This document shows positions 7,214 to 15,736 of a DNA stretch of 21,975 nucleotides, piece after piece. Below the pieces are notes generated by a model. That model had not been told where the DNA came from. It was given only the letters and a program-made list of their open reading frames with translations, and made no database searches. Each line of letters begins with the position of its first letter. Within the stretch, counting starts at the first letter, position 1. The stretch spans positions 1-21,975 of the forward strand of contig CALCBC010000061.1 of NCBI GenBank assembly GCA_937898525.1. The letters are read 5' to 3'. Source of the DNA: an uncultured Sphingomonadales bacterium (GTDB taxonomy: Bacteria; Pseudomonadota; Alphaproteobacteria; Sphingomonadales; Sphingomonadaceae). A program made the position numbers and the translations under genes.

Positions 7214-9738
7214 CGCGCGCCAATCCCCTCGCCGAGTACAACCGCAAGCGCGACTTCAAGAAGACGAAGGAGCCAGCCGGCAAGCGCGCGAACTCGGAAG
7301 GCGGCAACCGCTTCATCGTGCAGAAGCACGAGGCGACCCGGCTCCACTGGGACTTCCGGCTGGAAGCCGACGGCGTGCTCAAGTCGTGGGCGGTGACCAA
7401 GGGACCCTCACCCGATCCCTCGATCAAGCGGCTGGCGGTGCGGACCGAGGACCACCCGATGGCCTACGCCGAGTTCGAGGGGACGATCCCCAAGGGCGAA
7501 TACGGCGGCGGCACGGTGATGCTGTGGGACAAGGGCACCTGGGCCTCGGTCGAGGGCAAGTCGTGGAAGGACATCGACAAGGGGCACCTGCACTTCACGC
7601 TCGACGGCGAGCGGATGAAGGGCGAGTGGCTGCTGATCCGGCTGAAGCCGCGGCCCGGCGAGAAGCGCGAGAACTGGCTGCTGCGGAAGCTCGACGACGA
7701 ATACGCCGAGGACGGCGATCCGCTGGTCGAGCGGTGCCTGACGAGCGTGCTGACCGGGCGGACGATGGCCGAGATCGCCGCCGACACGAAGGGCGAGTGG
7801 TCGCTCAAGGGCAAGAAGGGCAAGGCCTTCGCCGAGGTGATGGAACAGGCGGCGGAGCGCAACAAGTCGATCGGCAAGGCGCCTGCAAAGCGCAAACGAT
7901 CCGCCGGCAAGCTGCCGAAGTTCCGCAGCCCGCAGCTCGCGACGCTGGTCGACGCGGTTCCGGCCGGGAATGGCTGGATGCACGAGATCAAGTTCGACGG
8001 CTACCGCGCGCTGATCGCGTGCGCGGGCGACCAGGTGCGCGTCTATACGCGCAGCGGGAAGGACTGGACCGACAAGTTCGAGCCGCTCGCCGCGCACCTG
8101 GCTGCGCTCGACTTGCCGCCATGCCTTATCGACGGCGAGATCGTCGCCTACGACGCCAGGGGCAATCCAGACTTCTCGAGCCTGCAGGCGGTGCTCAAGC
8201 GTGGGCACGGGGCCGAGAAGGCCGGCGACGGGCTCGCGTTCCACGCGTTCGACCTGCTCGACGTCGACGGCGAGAACCTCGCCAGGCGGACCAATATCGA
8301 GCGCAAGGAGCGGCTCGAGGCATTGCTGGCCGAAGCGAGGCCGCCGATACACGTAGCCGACCACGTGATCGGCGCCGGCGAAAAGCTCTACCGCGCGATG
8401 TGCGATGCCGGGCAGGAAGGGATCATCTCCAAGCGGATCGACGCGCCCTACCGTTCCGGCCGGACGCGCAACTGGGTCAAGGTCAAGTGCACGCTCCGAC
8501 AGGAGTTCGTGATCATCGGCTGGAAGAAGTCCAGCGCACGCGGTCGGCCGTTCTCGAGCCTGCTGCTGGCGCAGCACGAGGGGGACAAGCTGGTCTACAA
8601 GGGCAACGTCGGCACCGGGTTCAACGCCGACACGCTGCGCGAGCTGGCGGCGAAGTTCGCCCGCATCGAGCGCAAGACCGCGCCGGCCGAGGTGGGGCGC
8701 GTCGAGAGCCGCGGAGTGACCTGGCTGGCGCCGAAGCTGGTCGCCGAAGTGGCCTTCTCGGAATTCACCGCCGATGGCAACGTGCGCCACGGCAGCTTCG
8801 TCGCGCTGCGCGGCGACAAGCGAGCGGAGGACGTCGTGCCCGAGACCCCGCAGGAAGCGCCAGAACCCGAGCCCGAGAGCGAGATCAAGATCTCGAACCG
8901 CGACCGGGTGATCTTCCCCGAGAGCGGGCAGACCAAGGGCGAGCTTGCCGATTACTACGCGGCGATCGCGCCGCTGATGCTGCCGTGGGCCGCCGGGCGG
9001 CCGGTCAGCCTCGTGCGCTGTCCGCAGGGTAGGGCGAAGAAGTGCTTCTTCCAGAAGCACGATTCCGGCTCGTTCGGGCCGCACGTGCACCACGTACCGA
9101 TCGTCGAGAAGGACGGCGGGGCCGAGGATTATCTCTACGTCGAGGACGCGGCCGGGATTCTTGCCTGCGTGCAGATGGGTACGATCGAGTTCCACGGCTG
9201 GGGCAGCCGGGTCGAGGATGTCGAGGCGCCCGACCGGATGGTGTTCGATCTCGACCCCGACGAGGGGCTCGACTTCGCCGACGTGAGGAAGGCAGCGGCC
9301 GATATCCGCAAGCGGCTGTCGGATCTCGGCCTGACGAGCTTCCCCATGCTGACCGGAGGCAAGGGCGTGCACGTCGTCGTGCCGCTCTCGACCGGGCACT
9401 CGTGGGACGCTCACAAGGACTTCGCCAAGCGCTTCGCCGAGGCGATCGCGCTGGCAGAGCCCGAGCGTTACACGGCCAACATGAGCAAGGCCAAGCGCAA
9501 GGGGAAGATCTTCCTCGACTACCTGCGCAACCAGCGCGGCAGCACCGCGGTGCTGCCCTATTCGGCGCGGGCCCGCGAGGGGGCGCCGGTTGCAGTGCCG
9601 CTCTCGTGGGACCAGCTCAAGGCTGCGAAGAACGCACGGCTGTTCGGGATCGGCGACGCCAGGCGGCTGCTCGAGCGGGCGCAGGACAAGGCGCTCGCCG
9701 GCTGGGGCTTCGCCGAGCAGCCGCTGCCGCGGTTCTGA
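7210..9738 (+). CDS. ligD: Multifunctional DNA ligase D (end joining)
   Basis: An 842-residue ATP-dependent end-joining ligase in the Pseudomonas-type order: phosphoesterase, ligase, polymerase. The 3'-phosphoesterase (about 30-160) keeps the catalytic residues of RFIVQKHEATRLHWDFRLE (His40, His46, Asp48) and the later TEDHPMAYAEFEGTIP motif. A basic linker follows at about 195-240. The ligase domain carries the nucleotidyl Lys261 in EIKFDGYR and ends with an OB fold (WLAPKLVAEVAFSEFT). The primase-like polymerase (about 555-842) has the metal-binding pair in FDLDPDE (Asp680, Asp682) and SKAKRKGKIFLDYLRN. All three activities therefore look intact. The ATG at 7210 overlaps the MgtC-like stop. 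It should work with the Ku encoded upstream to repair double-strand breaks, mainly in non-dividing cells. Confidence 0.97.
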   Translation: MTRANPLAEYNRKRDFKKTKEPAGKRANSEGGNRFIVQKHEATRLHWDFRLEADGVLKSWAVTKGPSPDPSIKRLAVRTEDHPMAYAEFEGTIPKGEYGGGTVMLWDKGTWASVEGKSWKDIDKGHLHFTLDGERMKGEWLLIRLKPRPGEKRENWLLRKLDDEYAEDGDPLVERCLTSVLTGRTMAEIAADTKGEWSLKGKKGKAFAEVMEQAAERNKSIGKAPAKRKRSAGKLPKFRSPQLATLVDAVPAGNGWMHEIKFDGYRALIACAGDQVRVYTRSGKDWTDKFEPLAAHLAALDLPPCLIDGEIVAYDARGNPDFSSLQAVLKRGHGAEKAGDGLAFHAFDLLDVDGENLARRTNIERKERLEALLAEARPPIHVADHVIGAGEKLYRAMCDAGQEGIISKRIDAPYRSGRTRNWVKVKCTLRQEFVIIGWKKSSARGRPFSSLLLAQHEGDKLVYKGNVGTGFNADTLRELAAKFARIERKTAPAEVGRVESRGVTWLAPKLVAEVAFSEFTADGNVRHGSFVALRGDKRAEDVVPETPQEAPEPEPESEIKISNRDRVIFPESGQTKGELADYYAAIAPLMLPWAAGRPVSLVRCPQGRAKKCFFQKHDSGSFGPHVHHVPIVEKDGGAEDYLYVEDAAGILACVQMGTIEFHGWGSRVEDVEAPDRMVFDLDPDEGLDFADVRKAAADIRKRLSDLGLTSFPMLTGGKGVHVVVPLSTGHSWDAHKDFAKRFAEAIALAEPERYTANMSKAKRKGKIFLDYLRNQRGSTAVLPYSARAREGAPVAVPLSWDQLKAAKNARLFGIGDARRLLERAQDKALAGWGFAEQPLPRF

Positions 9739-9758
9739 CTGCCCCGTTTACGTTAATT

Positions 9759-9770
9759 CGATTTCAATCG
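9759..9770. promoter_or_regulatory. AT-rich inverted repeat before the c-di-GMP enzyme gene
   Basis: The 73-base gap between ligD and the GGDEF-EAL gene holds an AT-rich island. It includes the inverted repeat CGATT-TC-AATCG at 9759-9770. In such a GC-rich genome this is the best candidate for a promoter or operator of the downstream gene. I cannot assign -35/-10 boxes or a regulator. Confidence 0.2.
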
Positions 9771-9811
9771 TTGCCGGCTACCCCGGATCGAATGACTGCG
9801 GGGGCAGAGCC

Positions 9812-11395
9812 ATGGACGCGTCAACACAGGGGGCCGTGCCGCAAGCCAGCCCCTCGGGTGATTCCCGCTGGCTGACAGCTACCGTCGCGATGTTGGCGAC
9901 GGTGCTGTTCGTCGTGTCGGGTTCGCAGGTCATGCCCTATGTCCTTTCCGGCAATTCCGGCGGCCCCGCGCCCGAGCTGGTCTCCGGCTTCCTGCTCAAT
10001 ATCGCCCTGCTGCTGTTTGCCTGGCGGCGTTCTGTGCAGCTCAGGGAATCTCTCGCACGACAGCGCGGTGCCGACCTGACGATCCGGCACCTCGCCTATT
10101 TCGACGAGGTGACCGGGCTGTACAATCGTCGGCACCTCCACGTCTTCGCCGGAGAGCTGCTTGTCAGCGGGGAGAAGGACGTCGCGTTGCTGCTGATCGA
10201 CCTCGACCAGTTCAAGGCCGTCAACGATCTCCACGGTCACGAGGTCGGCGATGCGGTGCTCATCTCGACCGCCGAAAAGATCCGCACCTGCTGCGCGCCG
10301 GAGGATTGCTGCGTGCGGCTGGGCGGCGACGAATTCGTCGTGCTGCTCCACGGCTTGCGCGCCCGTGGAAAGCAACCGCGGCTGCTGGCTGACAAGCTCG
10401 TCGACGCGCTGCAGATTCCGATCTGCGCGGGTGACACGGTCGTCTCGGTCGGCGCCTCGATCGGCATCGCCCGCCTGCAGGGCGTCTCGCGCGAGCTGCG
10501 CTGGTTGCTGCGTCGGGCGGACCTCGCGATGTACGAGGCCAAGGCCGCGGGCAAGAACCGCTGGGTCGAGTTCGACGAGGCGATGGAGATAGAGCTCGGC
10601 AAGCAGGCCGCGCTCGAGGCGGAGATCCGTCACGGAATCCAGGCCGGCGAGTTCGTGCCCTACTTCCAGCCGATCTACGAGCTCGCCAGCGGCGAGGTGA
10701 AAGGCTTCGAGGCGCTGGCGCGCTGGCAGCATCCGGCCAAGGGCCTGCTCGAGCCTGCAGAGTTCCTGAGCGTCGCCGAATCCAGCGGCCTGATCGGCGA
10801 AATCTCGCTCTCGATCATGCACCAGACGCTGCTGGCAGCGAAGGACTGGCCAGCGCATCTCAAGATCGCCGTCAACATGTCCGCGGTCCAGTTCAAGGAC
10901 CCGCTGTTGGCGCAACGCCTGCTGCGCCTCCTGACGCAGATCAACTTTCCGGCCGGCCGGCTCGAGCTGGAAATACCGGAAGACTGCCTCATCAGCGGCT
11001 CGCAGCACGCGCTGGCGAACATCCAGAGCCTGCAGGCGCAGGGCATCAGCATCGTCATCGACGACTTCGGGACGCGCTATGCCTCGCTGACCCACCTCAA
11101 GTCGCTGCCGTTCGACCGGATCAAGATCGACCACAGCTTCGTCAAGCTGCTCGACTCCGACCAGCAGTGCGAAGCGCTGGTCGAGGCGATCGCCACGCTC
11201 GGCAAGGGCCTCAGCATCCCGATGGCTGCCGAGGGCATCGAGACCGCTGCGATCAAGGAGCGGCTCGGGGCGCTGGGCTGCGCCGACGCCCAGGGATGGC
11301 TCTATGCCACGGCGCTGTCGCCGGAGGACGTCAACCGGATGTTCGCCGCGCCGCCCGCCGCCGACGACGACCAACCTGTCTCCAGGGCCGGCTGA
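9812..11395 (+). CDS. Membrane-bound GGDEF-EAL cyclic-di-GMP enzyme
   Basis: A 527-residue bifunctional enzyme of cyclic-di-GMP turnover. Two hydrophobic segments (about 22-45 and 56-71) flank a short periplasmic loop, leaving the enzymatic part in the cytosol. The GGDEF domain (about 90-255) has an intact active site at 171-175 and metal ligand Asp130 in LLLIDLDQFK. The product-inhibition I-site RxxD is missing; APED stands in its place. The EAL domain (about 268-512) keeps Glu300-Ala-Leu, Asn355, Glu390, the DDFG pair 417-418, Lys438 and Glu474, so phosphodiesterase activity is plausible; GTR replaces the common GTG after DDF. There is no sensory PAS or GAF domain. The ATG at 9812 follows a weak GGGGGCAGAG. 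Net direction of the reaction cannot be judged. It converges with the GH3 gene, leaving a 15-base gap. Confidence 0.93.
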   Translation: MDASTQGAVPQASPSGDSRWLTATVAMLATVLFVVSGSQVMPYVLSGNSGGPAPELVSGFLLNIALLLFAWRRSVQLRESLARQRGADLTIRHLAYFDEVTGLYNRRHLHVFAGELLVSGEKDVALLLIDLDQFKAVNDLHGHEVGDAVLISTAEKIRTCCAPEDCCVRLGGDEFVVLLHGLRARGKQPRLLADKLVDALQIPICAGDTVVSVGASIGIARLQGVSRELRWLLRRADLAMYEAKAAGKNRWVEFDEAMEIELGKQAALEAEIRHGIQAGEFVPYFQPIYELASGEVKGFEALARWQHPAKGLLEPAEFLSVAESSGLIGEISLSIMHQTLLAAKDWPAHLKIAVNMSAVQFKDPLLAQRLLRLLTQINFPAGRLELEIPEDCLISGSQHALANIQSLQAQGISIVIDDFGTRYASLTHLKSLPFDRIKIDHSFVKLLDSDQQCEALVEAIATLGKGLSIPMAAEGIETAAIKERLGALGCADAQGWLYATALSPEDVNRMFAAPPAADDDQPVSRAG

Positions 11396-11410
11396 CCAGC
11401 GCGAGAGTCG

Positions 11411-13618
11411 CTAGCGATCGGGCTTCCAGCCCGGCGGGAGATGGCTTGGCGGCAGTTCGACCATGACCGACTGGACCAGTTCGCGCGAACTGTGCCCGAC
11501 GCTGACGGTGTAAGCGCCGGCCGGCCGCGTCCACCCGGGGCGCCCGGTGAACCACGTTGCCAGCAGGCGGGGATCGATCGGAATCTCGACGCGCCGCTTC
11601 TCGCCGGGCGCCAGCTCGACCTTGGCGAACCCGCCGAGCCGGCGCGGCGCTTCCCAGCCGGGTCCGCCGATGTAGACCTGGACGACGTCGGCGCCCGGAC
11701 GGTCGCCGGTATTGGTCACCTCGACCATCGCCACGAGCCCTTCGCCATCGCGCGAAGCGGCGAGATGGTCGAATGCGAAGCGGGTGTAGGACAGGCCGTG
11801 GCCAAACGGGAACAGCGGCTCGTGGCCTTTCAGGTCGAACCACTTGTAGCCGACCGCAGCGCCCTCGTCGTAGACCACGTCGCCGCGACGCGGCTCGCCC
11901 GGATAGGGGAGCTGGTCAAGGGACTTCGGGAAGGTGACCGGCAGGTGCCCCGACGGATTGACCTCGCCGGTCAGCACGCGCGCGATCGCCTCGCCGCCGG
12001 CGCGGCCAGGGTACCACGCCTCGACGATCGCCAGGACCTGGTCGGCCCACGGCATCAGCACCGGTCCGCCGGTTTCCAGCACTACGACCGTGCGCGGGTT
12101 GGCCGCGGCGACAGCCTCGATCAGCGCATCCTGTTCGCCGTCGAGCTCCATCTTCACGTCGATGCTCTCGCTGGCCCACTGAGTGCCGAACACGATCGCC
12201 AGATCGGACTCTGCGGCCAGCCTCTCGGCGGCTGCGAGATCGGTGCCGTCGGCGAAGTCGATCCGCGCCTGCGGCAGGCGTTTGCGCAGTTCGTCGAGGG
12301 GGGAAGACGGGTAATAGACCACGGGCCCGGGCCAGGTCGTCGGCTCGAGCCCGGGCACCGCGTTGCCGCCGTCGGGATAGACCTGGCTCGATCCGCCGCC
12401 CGACGGCACGCCCTTGTCGGCGTGCCCGCCGATCACCGCGATCCGCGCCACGCCCGTGGCGAGCGGCAGGATCCCGAGCTCATTCTTGAGCAGGACGATG
12501 CCGGATTCCGCAGCCCTGCGGCTGATCGCGCGATGGGCAGCGAAGTCGATCGGCTGGCCCTCGCTGACCGGGTCGTCGACGAGGCCGTGTTCGAACATCG
12601 CGTGGAGCACTCGCCCGGCCATGAGGTCGATCCGTTCGGCGGCGATCTCGCCGGCAGCGAGCGCGGCTCTGAGCTTGTCGGCGTTGAACCAGTCGGCGCG
12701 CTGCAGGCCGAAGCCCGATTCCTGGTCAAGGCCGGCGTTGGCCGAAGGTGCCGTCGAGTGGACCGCGCCCCAGTCGGACATCACGTAACCCTTGAAGCCC
12801 CACTCCTCGCGCAGGACCTGGGTGAGCAGGAAAGGGTGTTCGCACGAATGGGGCCCGTTGACGCGGTTGTAAGCGCACATCACCGAGGCCGGGTTGCCCC
12901 GCTCGATCGCGACCTCGAACGCGAGCAGGTCGGCCATGCGCAGCGCACCTTCCTCGACCACCGAGTTTCCGGTGCCGCGGTCGGTCTCCTGCGCGTTGAC
13001 CGCGTAGTGCTTGGCAGTCGAGACGATCCGGTTGGACTGGACGCCGGCGATCTGGGCGCCGACGATCGCTCCGGCGAGCCACGGGTCCTCGCCCGCGTAT
13101 TCGAAGTTGCGCCCGTTGCGCGGCTCGCGGATCAGGTTGACGCTGCCGCCGAGCAGCACGTTGAACCCGTCGGCGCGCGCTTCCGAGCCGATCATCGCTC
13201 CGCCGGCATAGGCCTGATCGAGGTCCCACGTAGCGGCCAGCGCGAGGCCCGAGGGCAGGGCCGTTCGCGGGCGCTTGACCGGCGAGCCGCCCTGGGTCGC
13301 GACGCCGATGCCGGCGTCCGCCTGCCATTGCGGCGGGATGCCGAGGCGCGGAATGCCAGGGACGTAACCGGCCGACCCGTAGCGCGCGTCCTCCGGCGCC
13401 TTGAAGCCCGAGGCCGGGAAGTCGGTGCCGAAGTAGCCCTTGAGCAGCGTGAGCTTCTCGTCGAGCGTCATCTGCGCGAGCATCTGCGCGGCGCGCTCGG
13501 CCGGCGTGCCGGTGGTTTCGGCGGCGGTCACGACGGCGCCGTCCTGCGCTCGCCCGGGCAGCGCGGCATCGGCGAGGGCCAGCGATACCGCAAGAGTCCA
13601 CGCGAGAGTGCGCCGCAT
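11411..13618 (-). CDS. Secreted glycoside hydrolase family 3 beta-glucosidase
   Basis: A 735-residue GH3 enzyme, probably a beta-glucosidase that releases sugars from oligosaccharides in the periplasm or outside the cell. A Sec signal peptide covers about residues 1-24, with likely cleavage after GRA. The TIM-barrel domain includes the substrate-binding KHYAVNAQETDR (Lys203-His204) and the nucleophile Asp282 in GYVMSDWGAV. The second alpha/beta domain follows, then a fibronectin-III-like C-terminal domain (about 650-725, with GADVVQVYIGGP). A PA14 insert is absent. The frame stays open far upstream, antisense to the phosphatase gene, but the ATG at 13618 is fixed by the signal peptide and by GGGGGAG about 7 bases before it. 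Exact sugar specificity (glucose, xylose) is not decidable. It is divergent from the PhoX-type gene. Confidence 0.95.
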   Translation of the reverse strand: MRRTLAWTLAVSLALADAALPGRAQDGAVVTAAETTGTPAERAAQMLAQMTLDEKLTLLKGYFGTDFPASGFKAPEDARYGSAGYVPGIPRLGIPPQWQADAGIGVATQGGSPVKRPRTALPSGLALAATWDLDQAYAGGAMIGSEARADGFNVLLGGSVNLIREPRNGRNFEYAGEDPWLAGAIVGAQIAGVQSNRIVSTAKHYAVNAQETDRGTGNSVVEEGALRMADLLAFEVAIERGNPASVMCAYNRVNGPHSCEHPFLLTQVLREEWGFKGYVMSDWGAVHSTAPSANAGLDQESGFGLQRADWFNADKLRAALAAGEIAAERIDLMAGRVLHAMFEHGLVDDPVSEGQPIDFAAHRAISRRAAESGIVLLKNELGILPLATGVARIAVIGGHADKGVPSGGGSSQVYPDGGNAVPGLEPTTWPGPVVYYPSSPLDELRKRLPQARIDFADGTDLAAAERLAAESDLAIVFGTQWASESIDVKMELDGEQDALIEAVAAANPRTVVVLETGGPVLMPWADQVLAIVEAWYPGRAGGEAIARVLTGEVNPSGHLPVTFPKSLDQLPYPGEPRRGDVVYDEGAAVGYKWFDLKGHEPLFPFGHGLSYTRFAFDHLAASRDGEGLVAMVEVTNTGDRPGADVVQVYIGGPGWEAPRRLGGFAKVELAPGEKRRVEIPIDPRLLATWFTGRPGWTRPAGAYTVSVGHSSRELVQSVMVELPPSHLPPGWKPDR

Positions 13619-13634
13619 CCCGATTCTCCCCCTT

Positions 13635-13645
13635 TTGTCCGACAA
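13635..13645. promoter_or_regulatory. Inverted repeat in the GH3/phoX divergent promoter region
   Basis: The 141-base divergent region holds the inverted repeat TTGTC-C-GACAA at 13635-13645, just upstream of the GH3 ribosome-binding site. An AT-rich stretch (CAATTGATTG) adjoins it. It could be an operator for glucosidase control. A CTGACA 17 bases before GTTAGC on the plus strand is a weak candidate for the phosphatase promoter. Both are low-confidence readings. Confidence 0.22.
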
Positions 13646-13759
13646 TTGATTGACCACAAACCCTTCGCCGACGCTACCGCTTTGGGCTGACACAGGGCGG
13701 TCATTCGCGGTTAGCATGGGGCAAGGGCCGCGATTCGCCGGCCGCTCGGGAGAAATACG

Positions 13760-15067
13760 ATGTTCGCCAACCGCCGCCGTTTCCTCGGTGCCACCGGGTC
13801 GGCTTTCGCCGCGCTCGCGGCCAGCGGCTGCATGCGCACGGGCGTCGCTTCGGCGAGCGGAGCTGCCGGCTACGGGCCGTTGCAGCCCGACCCGCAGGGT
13901 CTGGTCGACCTGCCGGCCGGGTTCACCTATCGCGTCCTGTCGAGCCTGGGGGACCCGATGACGGACGGCGGCACGGTGCCCGATCACGCCGACGGGATGG
14001 GCTGCTTCGACCTCGGCGCCGGCAGGTGGGCGCTGGTACGCAACCACGAGCTGATGCCGACCCAGGATTCGGGCGGCGCCAGCGGGCCCGCTTACGACAC
14101 GGTCGCTCGCAGCCTCGTGCCGCTGCCCGGCGGGACGACCACGCTGGTGCTCGACGGCGCGACGCTGTCGGTCGAGAAGCAGTTCCGTTCGCTCTCGGGC
14201 ACGATCCGCAACTGCGCTGGCGGGATTACCCCATGGGGCTCGTGGCTGACCTGCGAGGAGAACGTCAGCAAGCCCGACGGGCGGATCAACAAGGATCACG
14301 GCTACGTGTTCGAAGTCCCGGCCGCGGCCACCGGGCCGGTCGAGCCGGTGCCGCTCAAGGCGATGGGGCGGATGAATCACGAGGCCGCCTGCGTCGATCC
14401 GGCGAGCGGGATCGTCTACGAGACCGAGGACCGCGAGGACGGATTGCTCTATCGCTTCATCCCCAACGTGAAGGGGCAGCTCGCCGAAGGCGGGCGGCTG
14501 CAGGCGCTGGCGATCGACGGCCTGCCCGACAGCCGCAACTGGAACGGCACGGCCTTCGCGCCGCAGGCGTGGCAGGCGGTGCGCTGGATCGACCTCGACA
14601 ATCCCGAGGCGCCTGAGGACGACCTGCGCAAGCGCGGCGCTGCGGCGGGTGCGACGCTGTTTGCGCGCGGCGAAGGCATCTGGATGGGTGAAAGCGAACT
14701 CTACTTCGCCTGCACCAGCGGCGGTGCAGCCAGGCTCGGCCAGATCTTTCGCCTGCGGCCGCAGGCGAGCGGTCCCGACCGGTTGCAGCTGTTTTACGAG
14801 AGCACCAATATCGAGCAGTACAACTTCGGCGACAACCTGGTAGTGGCGCCGAACGGTCACCTGGTGGTCTGCGAGGACCAGTACACCGAGAACGTCCATA
14901 ACCACCTGCGCGGGATCACGCCCGACGGCGTCGCCTATCCGCTGGCGCTGTCGCGCGTCGGGACCGAGTGGGCCGGGGCGTGCTTCTCGCCCGACGGCAA
15001 GTGGCTGTTCGTGAACATGTATCGCCCGGCGAAGACGCTCGCCATCACGGGCCCCTGGATGCCCTAG
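13760..15067 (+). CDS. PhoX-type (DUF839) phosphatase, Tat-exported
   Basis: A 435-residue member of the PhoX/DUF839 family, calcium- and iron-dependent alkaline phosphatases that free phosphate from organic esters outside the cytoplasm. The N-terminus NRRRFLGATGSAFAALAASGC is a twin-arginine signal; a lipobox at Cys24 is imperfect because Ala, not Leu, is at -3. Family motifs are clear: RNHE near 94-97, NCAGGITPWGSWLTCEEN at 151-168 with the iron-ligand-type Cys152, MNHEAACVDPASG, and VYETEDREDGLLYRF. It ends in a beta-propeller repeat with FSPDGKWLFVNMY. It is shorter than the 600-700-residue PhoX enzymes and belongs to the compact group, whose activity is less tested. The ATG at 13760 follows GGGAG. 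No Pho box was recognised, so phosphate control is unproven. Confidence 0.86.
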   Translation: MFANRRRFLGATGSAFAALAASGCMRTGVASASGAAGYGPLQPDPQGLVDLPAGFTYRVLSSLGDPMTDGGTVPDHADGMGCFDLGAGRWALVRNHELMPTQDSGGASGPAYDTVARSLVPLPGGTTTLVLDGATLSVEKQFRSLSGTIRNCAGGITPWGSWLTCEENVSKPDGRINKDHGYVFEVPAAATGPVEPVPLKAMGRMNHEAACVDPASGIVYETEDREDGLLYRFIPNVKGQLAEGGRLQALAIDGLPDSRNWNGTAFAPQAWQAVRWIDLDNPEAPEDDLRKRGAAAGATLFARGEGIWMGESELYFACTSGGAARLGQIFRLRPQASGPDRLQLFYESTNIEQYNFGDNLVVAPNGHLVVCEDQYTENVHNHLRGITPDGVAYPLALSRVGTEWAGACFSPDGKWLFVNMYRPAKTLAITGPWMP

Positions 15068-15086
15068 GATCGTGTAGGACAACGCC

Positions 15087-15734
15087 ATGTATTTCGAGGA
15101 TTCCCGTGCGGCGGCGGTGTTCGCCGAGTACGACGCGCGCCACAAGGCCGAACTGGAGCTGGCGAGAGACCTGCCCATAGGGCAGTTCGGCGAGCGGCGC
15201 GACGAGTTCCTGCTGCCGGTCGGTGCCGAGGTGGGCAACTTCCTGCGGGCGCTGGCGATCGGCCGCGGGCCGCAGAGAATCCTCGAGCTCGGCACCAGTT
15301 ACGGCTACTCGACGCTGTTCCTCGCCGACGCGGCAAAGGCCTGCGGGGCGAGCGTGGTGACGGTCGACGTCGACCCGGCCAAGCAGGCCTATGCGCGCGA
15401 GCGGCTCGAGAGGGCCGGGCTCGCGGAGGTCGTCGAGTTCCGCTGCGGCGACGCGCGCGAGGTCGTGGCGGCCGACGATGGCGAATTCGGCCTTGTGCTG
15501 CTCGACGTGTGGAAGACGCTCTACCTGCCATGCTTCGAGGCGGTCTATCCGAAGCTCGCCGAGGAGGGCGTGATCGTCTCGGACAACATGATCTACCCGG
15601 AAAGCGCACGCGAGGCGGTCAGGGACTATCGCGAGGCCGTGCGCGCCAAGCCGGACCTGCAAACGGTGCTGCTGCCGCTCGGGAGCGGGATCGAGCTGAC
15701 CGTCAGGTGGAGCGCGGGCAACCCGAAGCTGTGA
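15087..15734 (+). CDS. Class I SAM-dependent O-methyltransferase
   Basis: A 215-residue cytoplasmic methyltransferase of the catechol/caffeoyl-CoA O-methyltransferase type. The SAM-binding motif I is ILELGTSYGYST (65-76). Motif II lies at VVTVDVDPAKQ with the acidic residue that contacts the ribose, then GDAREVV. Asp140 in LVLLDVWK and Asp166-Asn167 in VSDNMIYP match the metal- and substrate-binding positions of the family. The methyl acceptor cannot be predicted. The ATG at 15087 has AGGA 7 bases upstream. The stop is only two bases before the next start, so it is the first or second gene of a compact run with the phosphatase and kinase downstream. PhoX lies 19 bases upstream and could share a transcript. 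Confidence 0.88.
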   Translation: MYFEDSRAAAVFAEYDARHKAELELARDLPIGQFGERRDEFLLPVGAEVGNFLRALAIGRGPQRILELGTSYGYSTLFLADAAKACGASVVTVDVDPAKQAYARERLERAGLAEVVEFRCGDAREVVAADDGEFGLVLLDVWKTLYLPCFEAVYPKLAEEGVIVSDNMIYPESAREAVRDYREAVRAKPDLQTVLLPLGSGIELTVRWSAGNPKL

Positions 15735-15736
15735 CC

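Noticed and set aside
13619..15295. Upstream extension of the GH3 frame, antisense to the phosphatase and methyltransferase genes
   Set aside because: The extension has no homology-like features, and a proper signal peptide with ribosome-binding site starts at 13618.
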